From assembly GCA_021399435.1 (NCBI GenBank), contig JAJTUP010000080.1, positions 186,001-250,000 of the forward strand: a stretch of 64,000 nucleotides of DNA. The letters are read 5' to 3'. The DNA is from Diaporthe sp. PMI_573 (taxonomy: Eukaryota; Ascomycota; Sordariomycetes; Diaporthales; Diaporthaceae). Numbering within the stretch: the first letter of the stretch is position 1; each line of letters begins with the position of its first letter. Positions 11,118-23,396 of this stretch are shown in pieces. Made by a program: the position numbers and the translations under genes. Below the pieces are notes generated by a model, which had not been told where the DNA came from, did not search any database, and saw only the letters and a list, made by a program, of their open reading frames with translations.

Positions 11118-12465
11118 CTTGTCCTGTCCAAGCTCTTTCTGCCTTGGAAGTTAAACTGATAGGATGTGGGTGCGAAATAATTGAGCGGAAAATGAGTGAG
11201 CTGATACAGATCGTTCAAAGGTAATATATGGTGTCTAAGTCGAATGAAAGCTGCCCCTCCATCTGGCCGGTGGAAAAGTTCTGCCCCTCCATCTTATTGC
11301 GAGCTTTGGCTCCCATTATCAGGGGTCCCTGGCTTAGCGTTAGCGGGCTAGCGCCCCACTTTTGACCTCAGTCCAGCAGCCCCAACTCATAAGCAGCGCT
11401 GGTCCATCGTCTGCTCTCCCTGCCCTTGGACGCATATCATGGCGCCGGCCGATACAACAGACCTACCTCCGAGGCCTTTCGATGTGCAAATTTCAATGCA
11501 TTTTGGTCCTTGTTTTGCGCTTGTATCAAGGGCCCTCGGCGCCAAAGGCTAGCATGCAATTCGCCAAAATGATCTTGCCAATATTAACATCTTCGACCAA
11601 GCACCTACAGCGGGCCGTCGAAAGTCTCCCTCACACCCTCCCCTCCGGCAAGGCCGCCACCATCACCATAGTTTTTAAATATAATATAGACTTGTCAGCT
11701 TTTATAAAGAATATTCCCTCTGGTTATTCGCAACTGGCTAGTGGCCTGCCGTTGCTTGAGTTTTGCTAATGGCGGCACGGGTGATCATGGCCCAGCCTGG
11801 TTGTCGCGGAGGGGGCTGACCAAGTTGCGTACATCTTAGAATAGGAGGTGGTGCTTATGTCTCTGCGGTGTTAGGGTGACACAAGGGCGCTTAGATGGCA
11901 TATACGTTACACCCAGGTGGTCACCTTCAGCTAAAGCATCTTCCTTGCTCTGACTGCCCGCTAGCTCATGTATTGTCTCGGGGTCCTATCTAGATACAGT
12001 ACCTACAACAAGACATGTTTTGCAGTCATCTGTGTCTTTTTCGTAGCACTATTGTAATATCGTTACTGTATCCCATAGCACCTGGGCAGCAGCTAGTGTA
12101 ACACAGTCCAGCACCAACAATCCTATAGCTACAATAGGACTGCGCGAACGTGCGAAGACTCGGAGGGTGAGCGTCAAATCAGGCTCTGCTTGCTTTCAGC
12201 CTATGGATGTAGGGGTGTGCTTACTGGAGCTGAGTCTGCATTGCGGACTGAGACACGGTGAAACTTGCAAAAGTCGTTGCCTCCCATGGCAGACCACCAT
12301 TTTGGCCCCCACACCCACCATTTCAGACTGCGACATCGTTGGGGGCGGGCCTGAAATGGTGGTTTGCCATGGTACGTTGAAAGCCTTCTTAAGCTTCCAG
12401 GCTTGGCGCCTCTTTTTCTCGTCCAGTGCCTTGATCCCTCAGCTCGATTTTCCAAGAACATCACC
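11118..12465. other. Intergenic stretch with a repeated 13-mer and a long hairpin
   Basis: About 1.35 kb between MRI1 and the next membrane protein gene. TGCCCCTCCATCT occurs twice near 11251 and 11281. The right end carries the inverted repeat listed separately at 12284-12372. The 11362-11769 frame is not supported as a gene. Confidence 0.45.
12284..12372. repeat. Long imperfect hairpin upstream of the membrane protein gene
   Basis: The 5' arm (12284-12310) begins CCATGGCAGACCACCATTT and ends GGCCCCC. The 3' arm (12341-12372) is its near reverse complement, closing with AAATGGTGGTTTGCCATGG. The stem is about 27 bp with two small bulges and a ~30-nt loop. It lies 94 bp before the ATG at 12466, so it may be in a promoter or 5' UTR. 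Confidence 0.7.
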
Positions 12466-14931
12466 ATGCAAGAAAGCAGTATCTACACCGGGAAGTGGAC
12501 CAACTGGTCTAAAGGGCAAATTCTTGGCTCGACCCTAACTCTAACACAGGGGGACGCAACCATATTGATCGCCTTCCTCTCATTTTATGTTTCAGTTGTT
12601 GGGAGTCGTCTCCTGTTCATCATCCGCCTCGTACTTCACTTCCGGCTGTCCTCATCCTGCCCAAACGATGGTCTTCATAATCAGCGCCAGGCCATTCTCC
12701 GCAACTCCTCGAGTGCTGTTGAATCAATGACTACGCTGGCTCGTATTGTCTGGGTGTGGCGGGGACGGGCAAGAGCGGTGTGGTTACGAATAACTCCATT
12801 GCTGCTGTTCTTCTTACTTTGGTTCATTGGTCTCTCGCTTGCTGCCATCTTCTCATCCCAGATTTCGACAGCGATGGGCAACGAGGTGCTTATTGCCAGT
12901 TCGAACTGTGGCATACTGTAAGTTAATATTTCACCGTTGGAACCCCACCGGATATATCGGGCTCTGCTGACCCTGTTGTGCACAAATGCAGCGATTTCAG
13001 CAAAAACACGAACACAGCAGACGTTCTCACAAACTTCCACCCATACAAGTCGCGCATGGTACAACAAGCAGCCAACTATGCTCAGGAGTGCTATGGAGCT
13101 AATTCGTCCGGGCTGGTGGAATGCAATACCTTTGTGCAGAGAACACTCGCCGCTGCGATCACTCACAACGCGTCGTGCCCCTTTGCGGACTCGATTTGCA
13201 AAAGCACCACCGACAATATCATGCTTGATTCTGGGCTGATGGATTCTCATGATGACTTTGGCTTCAACTCCCCTCCCAACCAGAGGTTTCAGTACAGACG
13301 TGTTATGCAGTAAGTCGGACTCCCCTTGAATGCCTGTAGCGCTGTCGGTCATACCTATATAACAGAATGATTCCTTCACGGTCGTTCCTCGCATTCTGAC
13401 CGCTGCGAAAATCTCGCGGGTGAAAAAAATCTATCCATTGATAAATCTCACACTCAATCCTATTTCCGCTAGGTAGCTAACTATTCCGTGCCTTAGGTGT
13501 GCTCCTCTGGTGGTGGACGGTCATAAGAGTATCCAGAATGGCTCTGCCAAATCCTGGCATCAATATTTCTATGGGCCAAATGTTGCATCCATTGCCCTGC
13601 AAAATGGATCTCTCGTAACGCTCAGCAACTACACACGCGAATATCCCAATAATACCTCGCCCACAGATAGGGATAAATCTATTTCTAATGAGTATTCAAT
13701 ATTGTGAGTCTCGAACATTAGCAAGCTATATTTCACTTTGGTTGTTCTAATCGTTGCTTTGCATCACGAATAGGTGGGATTTTGCGACATCAGATGAGAC
13801 CAATACATTCCTGCCTCAATCTTCCACCTTCTACCCGATTCCGGAGCTGCAACGCTGGGACGGGAGTATTCAGATATTCTTCCTCTCGTCAAATGCCCTG
13901 TTTTTTACCCAGCCGACGAAAGATCCATGGTTCAATGTCTCAACTGCGCTGGGAAGTTTCTACTTTCCAAACTACGAGACGACCGGGAACAACGGGACGA
14001 CTCTCTACTCTGCATCAGAGCCCGCATCACCCCTGGGCTGCCTGAGCCAGGAACAGCTCTGTAATCCGAGCCTGCCTGAACAGTCCAGGCGATGCACGAA
14101 CCTGACGAGGCCAGAGACCGTCGGCGTCGAAGCAACAGCCCTCGGCCTCTTCCCCGCGGGGTCCAACTCCGGCGCGCGCACCACCTGGGCCTTCACTTCG
14201 ATATTCTACGACGCGGCCGCCGTGGAAGACATAATCGACACGCTCGGCGCCCAGGCGCTGCGGGCGAGGGCCGGCGTCAGGAATGGCCTGCAGGGCCCGC
14301 TGCCGACTAACCAGTGGCAGACAGAGGTAGAGCACTGGTTCAACACGACCCTGGCGAGCCTGCAGCAGTCGTTTGTGAACCTCGCACGGGGTCCGGATGA
14401 CGACTCGGTCTTGGAATGGCTCGTCAGGCCGGCCAACTCTTCCACCAGGGAGGCAGGATACTGCAAGGACCAAGTGCGTGACGGCACCCCCACTTCCTAT
14501 GTCGAGCAACATCGACATTGTGTTGAATACCTTTGTGCTGACTGTCTCTGTACATCTAGAAAGTCCTCAGCACCGCTTACGTATCCTTCAGCATGCTCGG
14601 CCTCCTCTTCACCCTCACCTTTGGGGCCACCGCCATATTGGTCTCTTACTCCGTGGAGCCGATACTGGAGTGCATCCACAGGCGCACGGGGCGCCACCGC
14701 TACACCTTCCCCGAGTGGGCTACGAACCAGACGCTCCAGATACAGCGCTTGGCATACGAGGAGATAGGGTCTGGGAGCTGGCTTCGGGGGTTGGAGCCCG
14801 TGCCGGTGACGGAGCCTGGCGAGGCCCTCCCGGGGTTGGACTTGAGCAATCCTGACCATCCTCGCTTGTCTGCGATAAAGTCACCCACGGAGAGTGGATT
14901 CGAACCACGGATTCGGCCACGCACTCTGTAG
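12466..14931 (+). CDS. Predicted polytopic membrane protein (682 aa, 5 exons)
   Basis: Exons 12466-12917, 12992-13309, 13497-13703, 13774-14473 and 14560-14931, joined by GT-AG introns that all keep frame; the 682-residue product has no internal stop. The N-terminus (YTGKWTNWSKGQILGSTLTL) followed by hydrophobic segments near 32-60 and 105-125 is typical of a fungal family of large membrane proteins of unknown function. A long Asn-glycosylation-rich extracellular domain with many paired cysteines (NYTREY, NNTSP and CLSQEQLC-like sites) comes next, and a last membrane span in exon 5 (FSMLGLLFTLTFGATAILVS) before a cytoplasmic tail. The final ~15 residues overlap a tRNA-like relic, so the native tail may have been replaced. 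Confidence 0.8.
14886..14929 (-). pseudogene. tRNA-derived relic (class II tRNA fragment)
   Basis: The minus strand contains a perfect B-box GGTTCGAATCC within a T-arm-like stem (GTGG TTCGAAT CCAC). It also has a truncated A-box start GTGGCCGA and acceptor-like ends ACAGAGT / TCTCCGT that pair at five of seven positions. The anticodon arm and variable arm are missing, so this is a deleted tRNA-Leu or tRNA-Ser relic or a tRNA-derived repeat, not a working gene. It overlaps the 3' end of the membrane protein reading frame. Confidence 0.4.
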
Positions 14932-15714
14932 CGGTCTGCGTTTCGAAAGTCTCATGTGGGCTCTCAACGGGGTCAAAGATTCACTCGCGAACGCTCGATG
15001 CCATCCCCATCACCTACACTATTACCATAACAGAGCCACTTACTGAAAAAGTTCGCAACGTCATTGCCGAGCCCCTGTGACTTGCTTACCTTCTGCCTGG
15101 TTATCCTATCGAAGGTTATCCTACAGGTGGTTATTCCATCGGGGGTTATTCCGTACGAGGTCACTTTACAGGAGGTTGGATAGTGAGCACTCCCCAGGTG
15201 GTCCATCACATAGTGGACATCCGACCAAAGCTCGTGAAGTCTTCTTCAAAATATTTTGTACACTTAACATGCGTTTAGAAATAATAAATTGGAATGGGTC
15301 TGCCAGATGCGGTTTCAATTGACGGCAGCGTTTTTGCCAGCTGTTTTGCCATGAAACGGTATCAGCAATCGGGGCCGACCGTTTGGCACCGTGGCACCGT
15401 CGGGCCGTGACCGCCTTCCGTTCTGAGGCGATGTTGCTGGAGCTCCCCTCTACAGGTGGGGTAAAGTGGGGCTCCGTCGTGCTCAGGGGTCTTGCCTCCC
15501 GAGGCCTGTCTTCTGTTTTGGACATGGCATCACCGTCGCTGCAACGTCGTCTTGCCAAGGTACTTATCTTCTGTCTAGGCACAGCACGGCGCGGCGCAAC
15601 CACCAAGCAGCAACTCCCAAGGCCAAAATAGCTCACGATGCATTGCTGAGCTGGCCCTGCCTACTTGACGCGACAGCAATGCGACAGCGACTGTGCCCAT
15701 GACAGCTGTTCAGC
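14932..15714. other. Intergenic stretch containing a 15-bp tandem array
   Basis: About 780 bp between the membrane protein gene and TRAPPC10. Apart from the tandem array at 15099-15173 it has only overlapping short frames; the one at 15166-15636 (minus) shows no domain. Confidence 0.5.
15099..15173. repeat. 15-bp minisatellite, five units
   Basis: Five consecutive 15-mers start GGTTATCC, GGTTATCC, GGTTATTCC, GGTTATTCC and GGTCACTTT, then the array breaks. The period of 15 keeps frame, so the minus strand reads as a pentapeptide repeat (GITPD, GITTC, RITFD) in a 78-codon open frame (14973-15209). That frame has no other support as a gene. Confidence 0.7.
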
Positions 15715-18700
15715 ATGGAACAGCCCTTCTCGACCTCGAAGGTGACAGGTAAGACATGCTGTCGTCCCCAAGACCTCATAAAATGATGCTGACACGTGCC
15801 ATTCAGTCGATTACTTCGACCCTCACGATGTCTACAAACTTCTTGCCCCCGGGCTGCTACCACGACTTCCCCTCCACAATCTTCATTGGCAGTCACACGC
15901 CGGTCCCCTGCGATCTATCGAGACACTGCATGTCGAGCTCGACGATGCCCTCGCCGCCGCCAAAGCCCCCAAGCAGAGACAACCTTCCATAACACCCACC
16001 CTGGGCGGAGGCGGAGACGATGGCTTCCAGACCCAGCAGGTTGCAGGCGGCAACCGACTTACTGCCGACGCTGACGATGCCTTCCCTAACAAGCCATACT
16101 CGCCCGGCTATGGCCCCTCAGCCGCCAACGTCCGCCGCCACCAGATCCCAGGCCTGCGCCGCACACCCTACCTGAAGGTTCTCCTGGTTCGGTGCGATGA
16201 TAACGACCAGTACAAGTCGACTGTTCGCTCAGAGATACGTGACTGGCTCAAGGAGCACGCCACCCCGGCTTCCACAACCAACAACAAGAAGGACGCGCGA
16301 ACTGCCGCCGAGAACCACGATGCCTGCGAGCTCCTGATCATCCACGTCGTCGTGCCCAACACCGTCGCAGCTACCCAACCTAGGATGACTGGCAGCTCCG
16401 ACGCCGTGCCGGTAGCCAAGACTACATCCAGATGGGGCAAGAACACGACACCACTTCTGGAAAGGATGAGAACAGATTATGGAAGTTCATCCAAGGCAAA
16501 TGTCGACAGGATAGCGCAGATCCGGATCGGTATCAACGATGTGCCCTATGACCTCCTGCCGAGGGTGGTGCCCGCCGTGCCTACCGGCTACATGGAGACC
16601 GAGGAAGACGCCAAGGTCGCCTGGGCCGACCTGATCGATAAGTTCAAGAGGCTGATCCTGGCCAGCTTCGATATGAGGGTCACCCAATACGAGGAAGACA
16701 TCAAGGAGAAGGATGCGCAGAGAAGCCTGCCCGGCTGGAACTTCTGCACCTTCTTCATTCTGAAGGAGGGGCTGGCGAGAGGCTTCGAGAGCGTAGGGCT
16801 GGTCGACGATGCCCTCGTTGGATACGACGAACTGAGTGTTGGTCTAGACACCATAATACAGGAGCAAGCCGCTGCGGACTTTGCCGAGGTCCATGGAGGC
16901 TCGCTGCTTCCGCACACCACGGACCTCAAGAAGATTGCGCAATCAGCAATGGTGGCCGCGAGTACGGGGACGCTGGAGTTTGATGACGAGGAAACCGTTG
17001 ATCTGCAGTCGTCCTCCAAGGATGAAGAACCCCAGGAGAAGTTCGACGACATCCCCATCTCTGTCACTAAGAAGCCCTACCGGGACCTGATTCTATCAAA
17101 TAACGTGTCGATCTTTGATTTCAGGTGCTACATATTCGCCCGCCAAATTGCCCTGCTTCTCCGCCTGGGTAACGCCTGGTCCACGCGGGAAGAGCTGCTT
17201 GCAAAGGTCAAAGAACAGCAGGAATCAATCCTGCACGGTGTTGCGCCGCGGGCCCCACCGCCACAGCCAACAGACGAGTCCGAAAACCTGTCTATGCTCG
17301 CAGAGATATGTAAACGCACCCTTGAATTCATACCTGCCGTCTCTCAGGTCATGCGCCGGGACGTCATTGCCGCCCTGGCCGACCAGCGCAAGCTCGAGGC
17401 TGGCGGCGTCACACCTGCGACAACATTTCCTTACGAGAACCTCGTCTCAGAAGTGGCCGAGAATATCGTCGCCTCTTTTGCATTCTCGATAGCGCAACAG
17501 ATCCTTGCACAGACATCTACGAAGGCTTTGCCCATCCCACCAGCGACCACAACTCCCACTGATGAAGATGGCCCAGAACAGAAGTCGAGGGAATCAATAC
17601 CAGAGCCCAAAACTATGATGCATCCCGCGAGAACAACTTCTCTAAGGGTGTCGACAGCAGGGGACAGCCGATTGCCGCCTCTGCCCAGTCCAAACCTTTT
17701 TCCGGGACCTGGAAATCGCAGGGCGAGCACGGCTGATGTGCAGGATACGATAAACCAGCGGCACCACAAGGCAGGACAGGAAGACTTGGCTGCGAGAAGA
17801 GCCGATCTTTATGCACTCTCGAGGAACATATTAGAGGAGTGCGGCAAAAAACGAGGATGGAGCGACGGGTGGTCTTCTGCACCAGTCATAGGGGAAACCG
17901 GATTGCAGGACATGGAAGACGTCAATCTTGACGACGACTTGCCACCCAGCCCTTCGCTTCAGGGGACGACGCTATCGTCAGACCTCACTCTTGCAGGAAT
18001 CGACAACAAGCTGCTTCGAACAGCCCTAGACACCAAAGAGGATTTCTATCGCTTGTACGAGATGCTCACAGACAAATCCCTGCGTCATTACACTGTCGCC
18101 AGCCACACACATTCTGTCCTGGCGAATATGGCGGACCTTGCCGTCATGAAATACTATCTGGAAGACTACTCCGCGGCAGCGTCATATTTCCTGCGGACGA
18201 CGCCCTTCTACGGAGAGAGCGGGTGGAGCCTACTTGAGCTTTCTATGCTGGTCATGTACTCGAAGTGCCTCAGGGACCTGAAGAGAAACGACATTTACGT
18301 CAAAGTCATGCTCAAGCTTCTCTCAAAAGCGGCAAACTCAGAAAGGGATAGGATCGAGGAAAGGGGCTCGGTCAAGGTAACCCAGAAACCGGCCAAGGAA
18401 TACGCGGAGAACGAGGTGTTCAAGGGCTTTCTTCCCGACTTTTTAGCTGCAGCTAAATCTTTCGACAAGGAGGTGAAACATTCGCTCCAGAACTTCTTCA
18501 CCCACATCGAGGTAGAAGGCACGCCCGCGTACGACGACGACCAAGACAGCTTCAACCTGACACTCGTACTACGGAGTGTCTTAGCTGACCCACTGCCCGT
18601 GGATAAGGCCTTCCTGCGAATAATCACCACTGGCGGACGCGAGATGTGGCTTGAAAGTGGAGAAGCGCTGGAACTAAGGCCTGGTCGAAACAAGATTCAG

Positions 18701-20518
18701 CTGCGCTGCACGGCCATGAGCCCGGGTGCGTATGAGGTCGACCGAGTCCAGTTGAATAGCGGCCCCCTGAAGCTCAGCCTTGAGAGGCAAGCATTCCAAC
18801 CTATTGAGCGCGATGCGGTCAATCTGAGGAATCCATACGTGTCCTTGTACCAACGTACCGACACACTCGATCTGCGGGTCGAGCCGTCGACGGTAACGCA
18901 ACTTGACAGGAACTACGCGATGGACCTTGAGTTAACGACTGGATGGAATGAGGTCGAGACGTGTGAGATTCGCGTTCGGTCTGCAACAGGAGGGCTCCGC
19001 CTCCTTACGGCAGAAGCTCAGATACTGGGCACTGTGGAACACGATCAGCCGGCATCGTCTGAACCGGGCCTGTTTCTGTTCAAGTCCCTGGCCGCCAGGT
19101 CGTCTGTCAAGGCCCGGATACCTTTCACGACTGAGCAGGATGCCCCTAGTGTCTCCATCAAAGTCGAGGTCAAATACACCACCTCCCGGGGGACGTTCAC
19201 CTTGTCCAAGACACCGTCAATCCCACTAGCCCTGAAGCTGGGTGTCAATGTGCAGGATGTCTTCAAGCATACAGCGCTCTTCTCGCGCTTCACCGTGTCC
19301 ACGGCGACACAGAGTCCGCTGCGCCTGTTCAAATCAGAGCTCATGCAATCGGATGTGTTCGAGTCGCGATTCGGAGTGCCACCTGCGAACCCAGTCGTCA
19401 TCTTTCCCAAGCAGCCGGCGAGCCTAATCTACAAGATCAATCGGATATCGGGATCCAGGATCGGTCCCAACACTAACAAGACCATGTACTTGAAGCTGTC
19501 GTATAGCGTCCTTCAGGATGAGATCAGGGATAATATCCACGATTCTCTTACTGAAGCGCTGAAAGACACCGAGCTGTGGAAGTACAGCAGGCTACTGGTG
19601 ACGAGTGTGCTGGACCGGGTCAAGGGGGACCTCACGACTTATGATCTGGAGAGGTCTGCGACGCTGGGCGAGCTGCCTCTCAGCTTTCTTACGGAGATCA
19701 AGTGGCAGAAGCAGTTCTCGGGGCTTGGCACAACGTCAACCGGGGAAAGCATCCCAGCACTCATGGCCCAGTTCATAGTCGACTGGGCAAGGAAGACTGC
19801 CAGAATCCCGGCAATGCGTCAGGTAGACCCTGCGCAGCAGCAGACGATCCTCATCCCCGTCGACGTGCCGTCAATACCGGTTGTGCACACCGCCGACATC
19901 CGCCTGCAAAGACCCGTCCCGTCCCTCGTAGAGCCCGCATACGAACACGAGGCGCCGGTGGTCTGCGTCAACCAGCTCCTCCCGGCGACACTGCACCTCA
20001 AGTGGACGCGGGTCTGGGACACGGGCAAGCTCGACACCGCCACCACACCCCCCGACGAGGACGGCGGGGACGAGTTCAGCTACGACGTCACGGCGCCGAG
20101 CGACACGTGGCTCGTCGGCGGCCGCAAGAAGGGCCACTTTGTCATCCCCGGCCGCAACGAGGAAGGGGACCTGACGAGCTCCTCGCCCATCAACGAGGCC
20201 GACATCCCGCTCGTGCTCATCCCGCTCAGGGAAGGGTACCTCCCGTACCCCAGCGTCGAGGTCCGGGAGAGCAGCCCGGAGACCAACGGCAACGAGAGCC
20301 ATGGCCATGGCCACGGGCAGGGCCAGGGGAGGAAGAGCCCTGCCGTTGTCATGGGCCACTGCGAGACGGACTATAGGAACCTGGGCGAGACGGTGCGGGT
20401 CGTCGCGGACCGCAGGAGGGTCACCGTCTCGCTGGATGCCAGTGGGGCTGGGGGTGGGCCACTGGTTCTGGATAGCGAGAGGGTCTCTGGGAGGGAGATT
20501 GGCAGGGTGGTTGCTTAG
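15715..20518 (+). CDS. TRAPPC10 / Trs130 subunit of the TRAPP II complex (1581 aa)
   Basis: A 34-nt first exon (15715-15748, MEQPFSTSKVT) is joined by a 58-nt intron with a GCTGAC branch point to a long exon (15807-20518), giving 1581 residues. The N-terminal part (VDYFDPHDVYKLLAPGLLPR, then LPLHNLHWQ) and the helical repeats that follow match the TRAPPC10/Trs130 family. The C-terminal third is beta-rich (about residues 900-1550), as in the immunoglobulin-like C-terminal domain of that family. TRAPP II acts at the trans-Golgi as a tether and a nucleotide exchange factor for Rab11/Ypt31. The C-terminus has low-complexity His/Gly (HGHGHGQGQG). This conserved single-copy gene marks the left shoulder of the terpenoid cluster. 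Confidence 0.9.
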
Positions 20519-20630
20519 TGCGCTTGTATATTATGCAATGTGAGAAATGTGAGAAATGTTTACAATTGTGTCGTGTCTAGCAACCAAATCTGCTCCCCGA
20601 GACTCGGCCTGGTTGTTGAGACAAAGAGGG

Positions 20631-21341
20631 TCAAACCCGGGTCATGTCCCACCCCACCCTGCCAGCCATCACCATGAGAACAACCTGGACGATGTTGAAC
20701 CAGCTCCCCCACAGCCTCCCCATTCCATTGCGCGCACCGGGCATGGTATACCCGACGCGGTACATGATAGCCGCTACACCGTCACCTAATCGATTCGCGG
20801 GTCCATTCCTGGTGTATCCGAGGGCATAGAAGACCCTCCCCACATTCCAAAGGAGGCCCATGATGGCTGCCTCGACTGGCCACCTCAGCCCGGCTACCAT
20901 GAGGGGTAGTAGAAAGCAGGGCAGGTTTTCCATGAAGTTCTCCTGTGATTTGGGTGGGACCATTAGAAATTGTACTTTTCCTATTTGGACAAGCCATCCC
21001 ATGAAAAGCGTGGATAACTCACATGAGCCCGTTGAGCACAGTTGAATAGGTGAAGTGCTCTTTTCAACTCTGGGGTTTTGGCACCGTTGACTTCGGCCCG
21101 GCTGGCGTGCTGGTAGGGCCATGGTATCTTTGCGGCCTGGCGGAAGGGGGAGCCCCGGTGGGCGTGCCACATTAGGTTGAAGAGCGTGGCGGACGCCGCT
21201 AGGACGACGTATCTGGCAATAATGTTCGTGGTCAGTGGCAGTTCCAAGTGTGGGACTCACGACAAACCTGAATTGGCATGGAATGGAGACTTACCCGTAC
21301 TCACGGGGGACCTGGATTGAGAGTTGATCCACTTGCGACAT
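20631..21341 (-). CDS. Microsomal glutathione S-transferase 3-like (MAPEG family, 182 aa)
   Basis: Exons 21341-21295, 21212-21023 and 20942-20631, joined in frame across introns of 82 and 80 nt, give 182 residues. The hallmark MAPEG stretch FNCAQRAHENFMEN spans the second intron, and membrane helices occur at VVLAASATLFNLMWHA, CFLLPLMVAGLRWPVEAA and near the C-terminus. Family members conjugate glutathione to lipophilic electrophiles or reduce lipid peroxides in the ER membrane. After GYTRNGPANR the frame holds an extra ~20 residues (LGDGVAAIMYRVGYTMPGAR) not usual in MGST3, either a real insertion or an unspliced intron; no good GT-AG pair removes it. The gene is divergent from P450-A and could protect against cluster intermediates, but this is speculative. 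Confidence 0.83.
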
Positions 21342-21705
21342 TCTGTAAAGTTGTTGATTACGACGAGGCTGACGGGCTGAAAACAACTGCCTTCATGGTC
21401 CTAACTCACATTTTCTATGATTTTACCATTTTTGTTCTGGGCCTGGCGTACCGAGTGCAGGCAAGGTAATAACGTTTCGGTTACCTAGGAGGATTCAGCG
21501 CCGGCCATGACCCACTCGTTTCCGAGAGAAGGCTTGGCTGCCCCGGGGGGTATCCGAATGCTCGGTTAGGTGCTCCGGGGTACGTGGGCCACGGTCGACA
21601 ACGCCGACACCCCGAGTACGATTTTCAATGTTGTATAACATAACTCGAGCTCTAGAAGCCGCCGCATGCGAGTTGGCACACTGAATGTATTTACCCTGGC
21701 TAAAG
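21342..21705. promoter_or_regulatory. Divergent promoter between MGST3-like gene and P450-A
   Basis: About 360 bp lie between the two divergent start codons. No specific operator is recognised; the assignment rests on position only. Confidence 0.45.
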
Positions 21706-23302
21706 ATGGCCATCTTATTTTCCTGGCAGTACGCTGCTACGGCAGTGGTTCTTGCAGTCCTGCTGCTCGTCAAATATGTGTTCCGGGAAAACAAGGCGCT
21801 GGCACACGTGCCAAACATACGTTTCAAAGGCAGTAATTCCATTAAGCGATACCTCTTTGAGGCCGACCAGCTCCTGCATGAAGGCTACATCAAGGTAAGA
21901 TTTTAGTTAGAAATTCCTGTTGGTTGGGTGTATGCTAACGAAAACACAGCACACAAAGGAAGGACGCCCATTCCAGCTCCGCAGCGCCATCGACCCGACG
22001 AAACAAGTCGTGGTCCTCCCCCTAAAGTATCTAAACGAAGTCAAGACCGCCCCGCAGGACAAGTTCAGCTTCCCCAAGTTCTCGCGCGAGTCCTTCCGCG
22101 TGCACACGAACCATGCGCCGCTCATCACCGAGGAGGCGCAGAACTCGATGAAGGCCGAGCTCCCCAAGAACTTGGGTCCCATTATCGGAGCCCTCCAGGA
22201 CGCTTCAGCCATTGCGATTCATGATTCGGGACTTATTCCGGACTGTGCGGGGGAGTGGACGAAAGTCCGCCCGTTCGAGGCCATCACGGTAGCTATCATC
22301 CGGATGGCACATCGCGCTCTTGCTGGTGCGGAGCTTGGGACCAGCAAGGACTGGGTCGACACAGTCCGGGAGTATCTTCGAAAGACCAACGACGCCATCG
22401 TGAGCAGCAACATCTTCTTTCCCGGACCGCTGGGATACCTTGCACCGTACCTGGACCCCAACGTGCGAGCTGTCGCGCGGATCACGAAGAGCTGGGCGAA
22501 ACTGCTGCATCCGACTTATGAGCAGAAGCTTGCCCTGGCAGAGGCAGGCCGTGGTAAAGGGGAAACAGACGGACTCGACTGGCTCATGGCAGCCGCAAAG
22601 AAAGGCCCCAAGGACGTCGACGGCATGATCAACGACCTGGGCTTCCTGACTATCGCCTCGGTAGAAACAACAGCCAGCACGATCCTGAACATCCTCTACG
22701 ACCTCGTGGACAACCCCGACTTCCACGCCCGCGTAATGGACGAGATCAGCACCGTGCAGGCAGCCCACGGCGGCGCCCGGTGGGACAAAAAATCCCTCGA
22801 TGACCTCGAGTACCTCGACAGCCTGATGAAGGAGAGCCAGCGGCTGCGGCCCCTGGGCATGGGCGCCGTGCACCGCTCGACCAGTCAGACGGTCACCTTC
22901 AAGGACGGCCTGGCCATCCCGCCCGACACGCAGGTCCTGTTCCCCACGCACGAGATCTGCCACGACGACGACTTCTACCCGGGCGCGGCGACCTTCGACC
23001 CGGAGCGCTGGCTCAGGATGCGCCGCGCGAGCCCCGCCGACCACAGCAGGTTTCAGTTCTCGTATATTTCTGACACGTACATCACCATGGGCGCAGGCAG
23101 CCACGCCTGCCCGGGGAGAGCTCTCGCCAGCGCTGAGATCAAGCTTATCCTGGTGCATATGCTGCAGCGGTGGGACATGCGCTATGGGACTGCCGACGGG
23201 AAGCGGCCGCCTGTCGTGCCCATTGCGTTTTCTCGTATCCCTGATGCCAAGGCGGATATGTTGTTTAGGGAGAAGGAGGAGTGGCGGGAGCGTAACTGTT
23301 GA
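21706..23302 (+). CDS. Cytochrome P450-A (513 aa, ent-kaurene oxidase / CYP68-503 type)
   Basis: Exons 21706-21894 and 21950-23302; the 55-nt intron starts GTAAGA with a GCTAAC branch point. The product is 513 residues with an N-terminal membrane anchor (YAATAVVLAVLLLVKYVF). P450 landmarks: I-helix IASVETTAS around residues 298-306, K-helix ESQR (358-361), PERW motif, and heme loop MGAGSHACPGRALAS with Cys450. The I-helix lacks the usual AGxDTT and the heme loop has His for Arg, both frequent in fungal P450s resembling gibberellin ent-kaurene oxidases, which act on terpenoid skeletons in the ER membrane. An ATG seven codons upstream (21685) is a possible alternative start. It is the leftmost likely member of the terpenoid cluster. 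Confidence 0.93.
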
Positions 23303-23396
23303 GCTCATAATACTTTGGCATTAGAATCCTGCAGGGGGAGAGTTCGATATTGATAGACTGGAATAGACTTCTAACATAATGCATCTCAAATTCGCC

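Noticed and set aside
11362..11769. 135-codon frame on the plus strand
   Set aside because: No recognisable protein features and AT-rich end; probably chance.
14973..15209. 78-codon minus frame containing the pentapeptide repeat
   Set aside because: Only the repeat itself gives the frame its length; no other sign of a gene.
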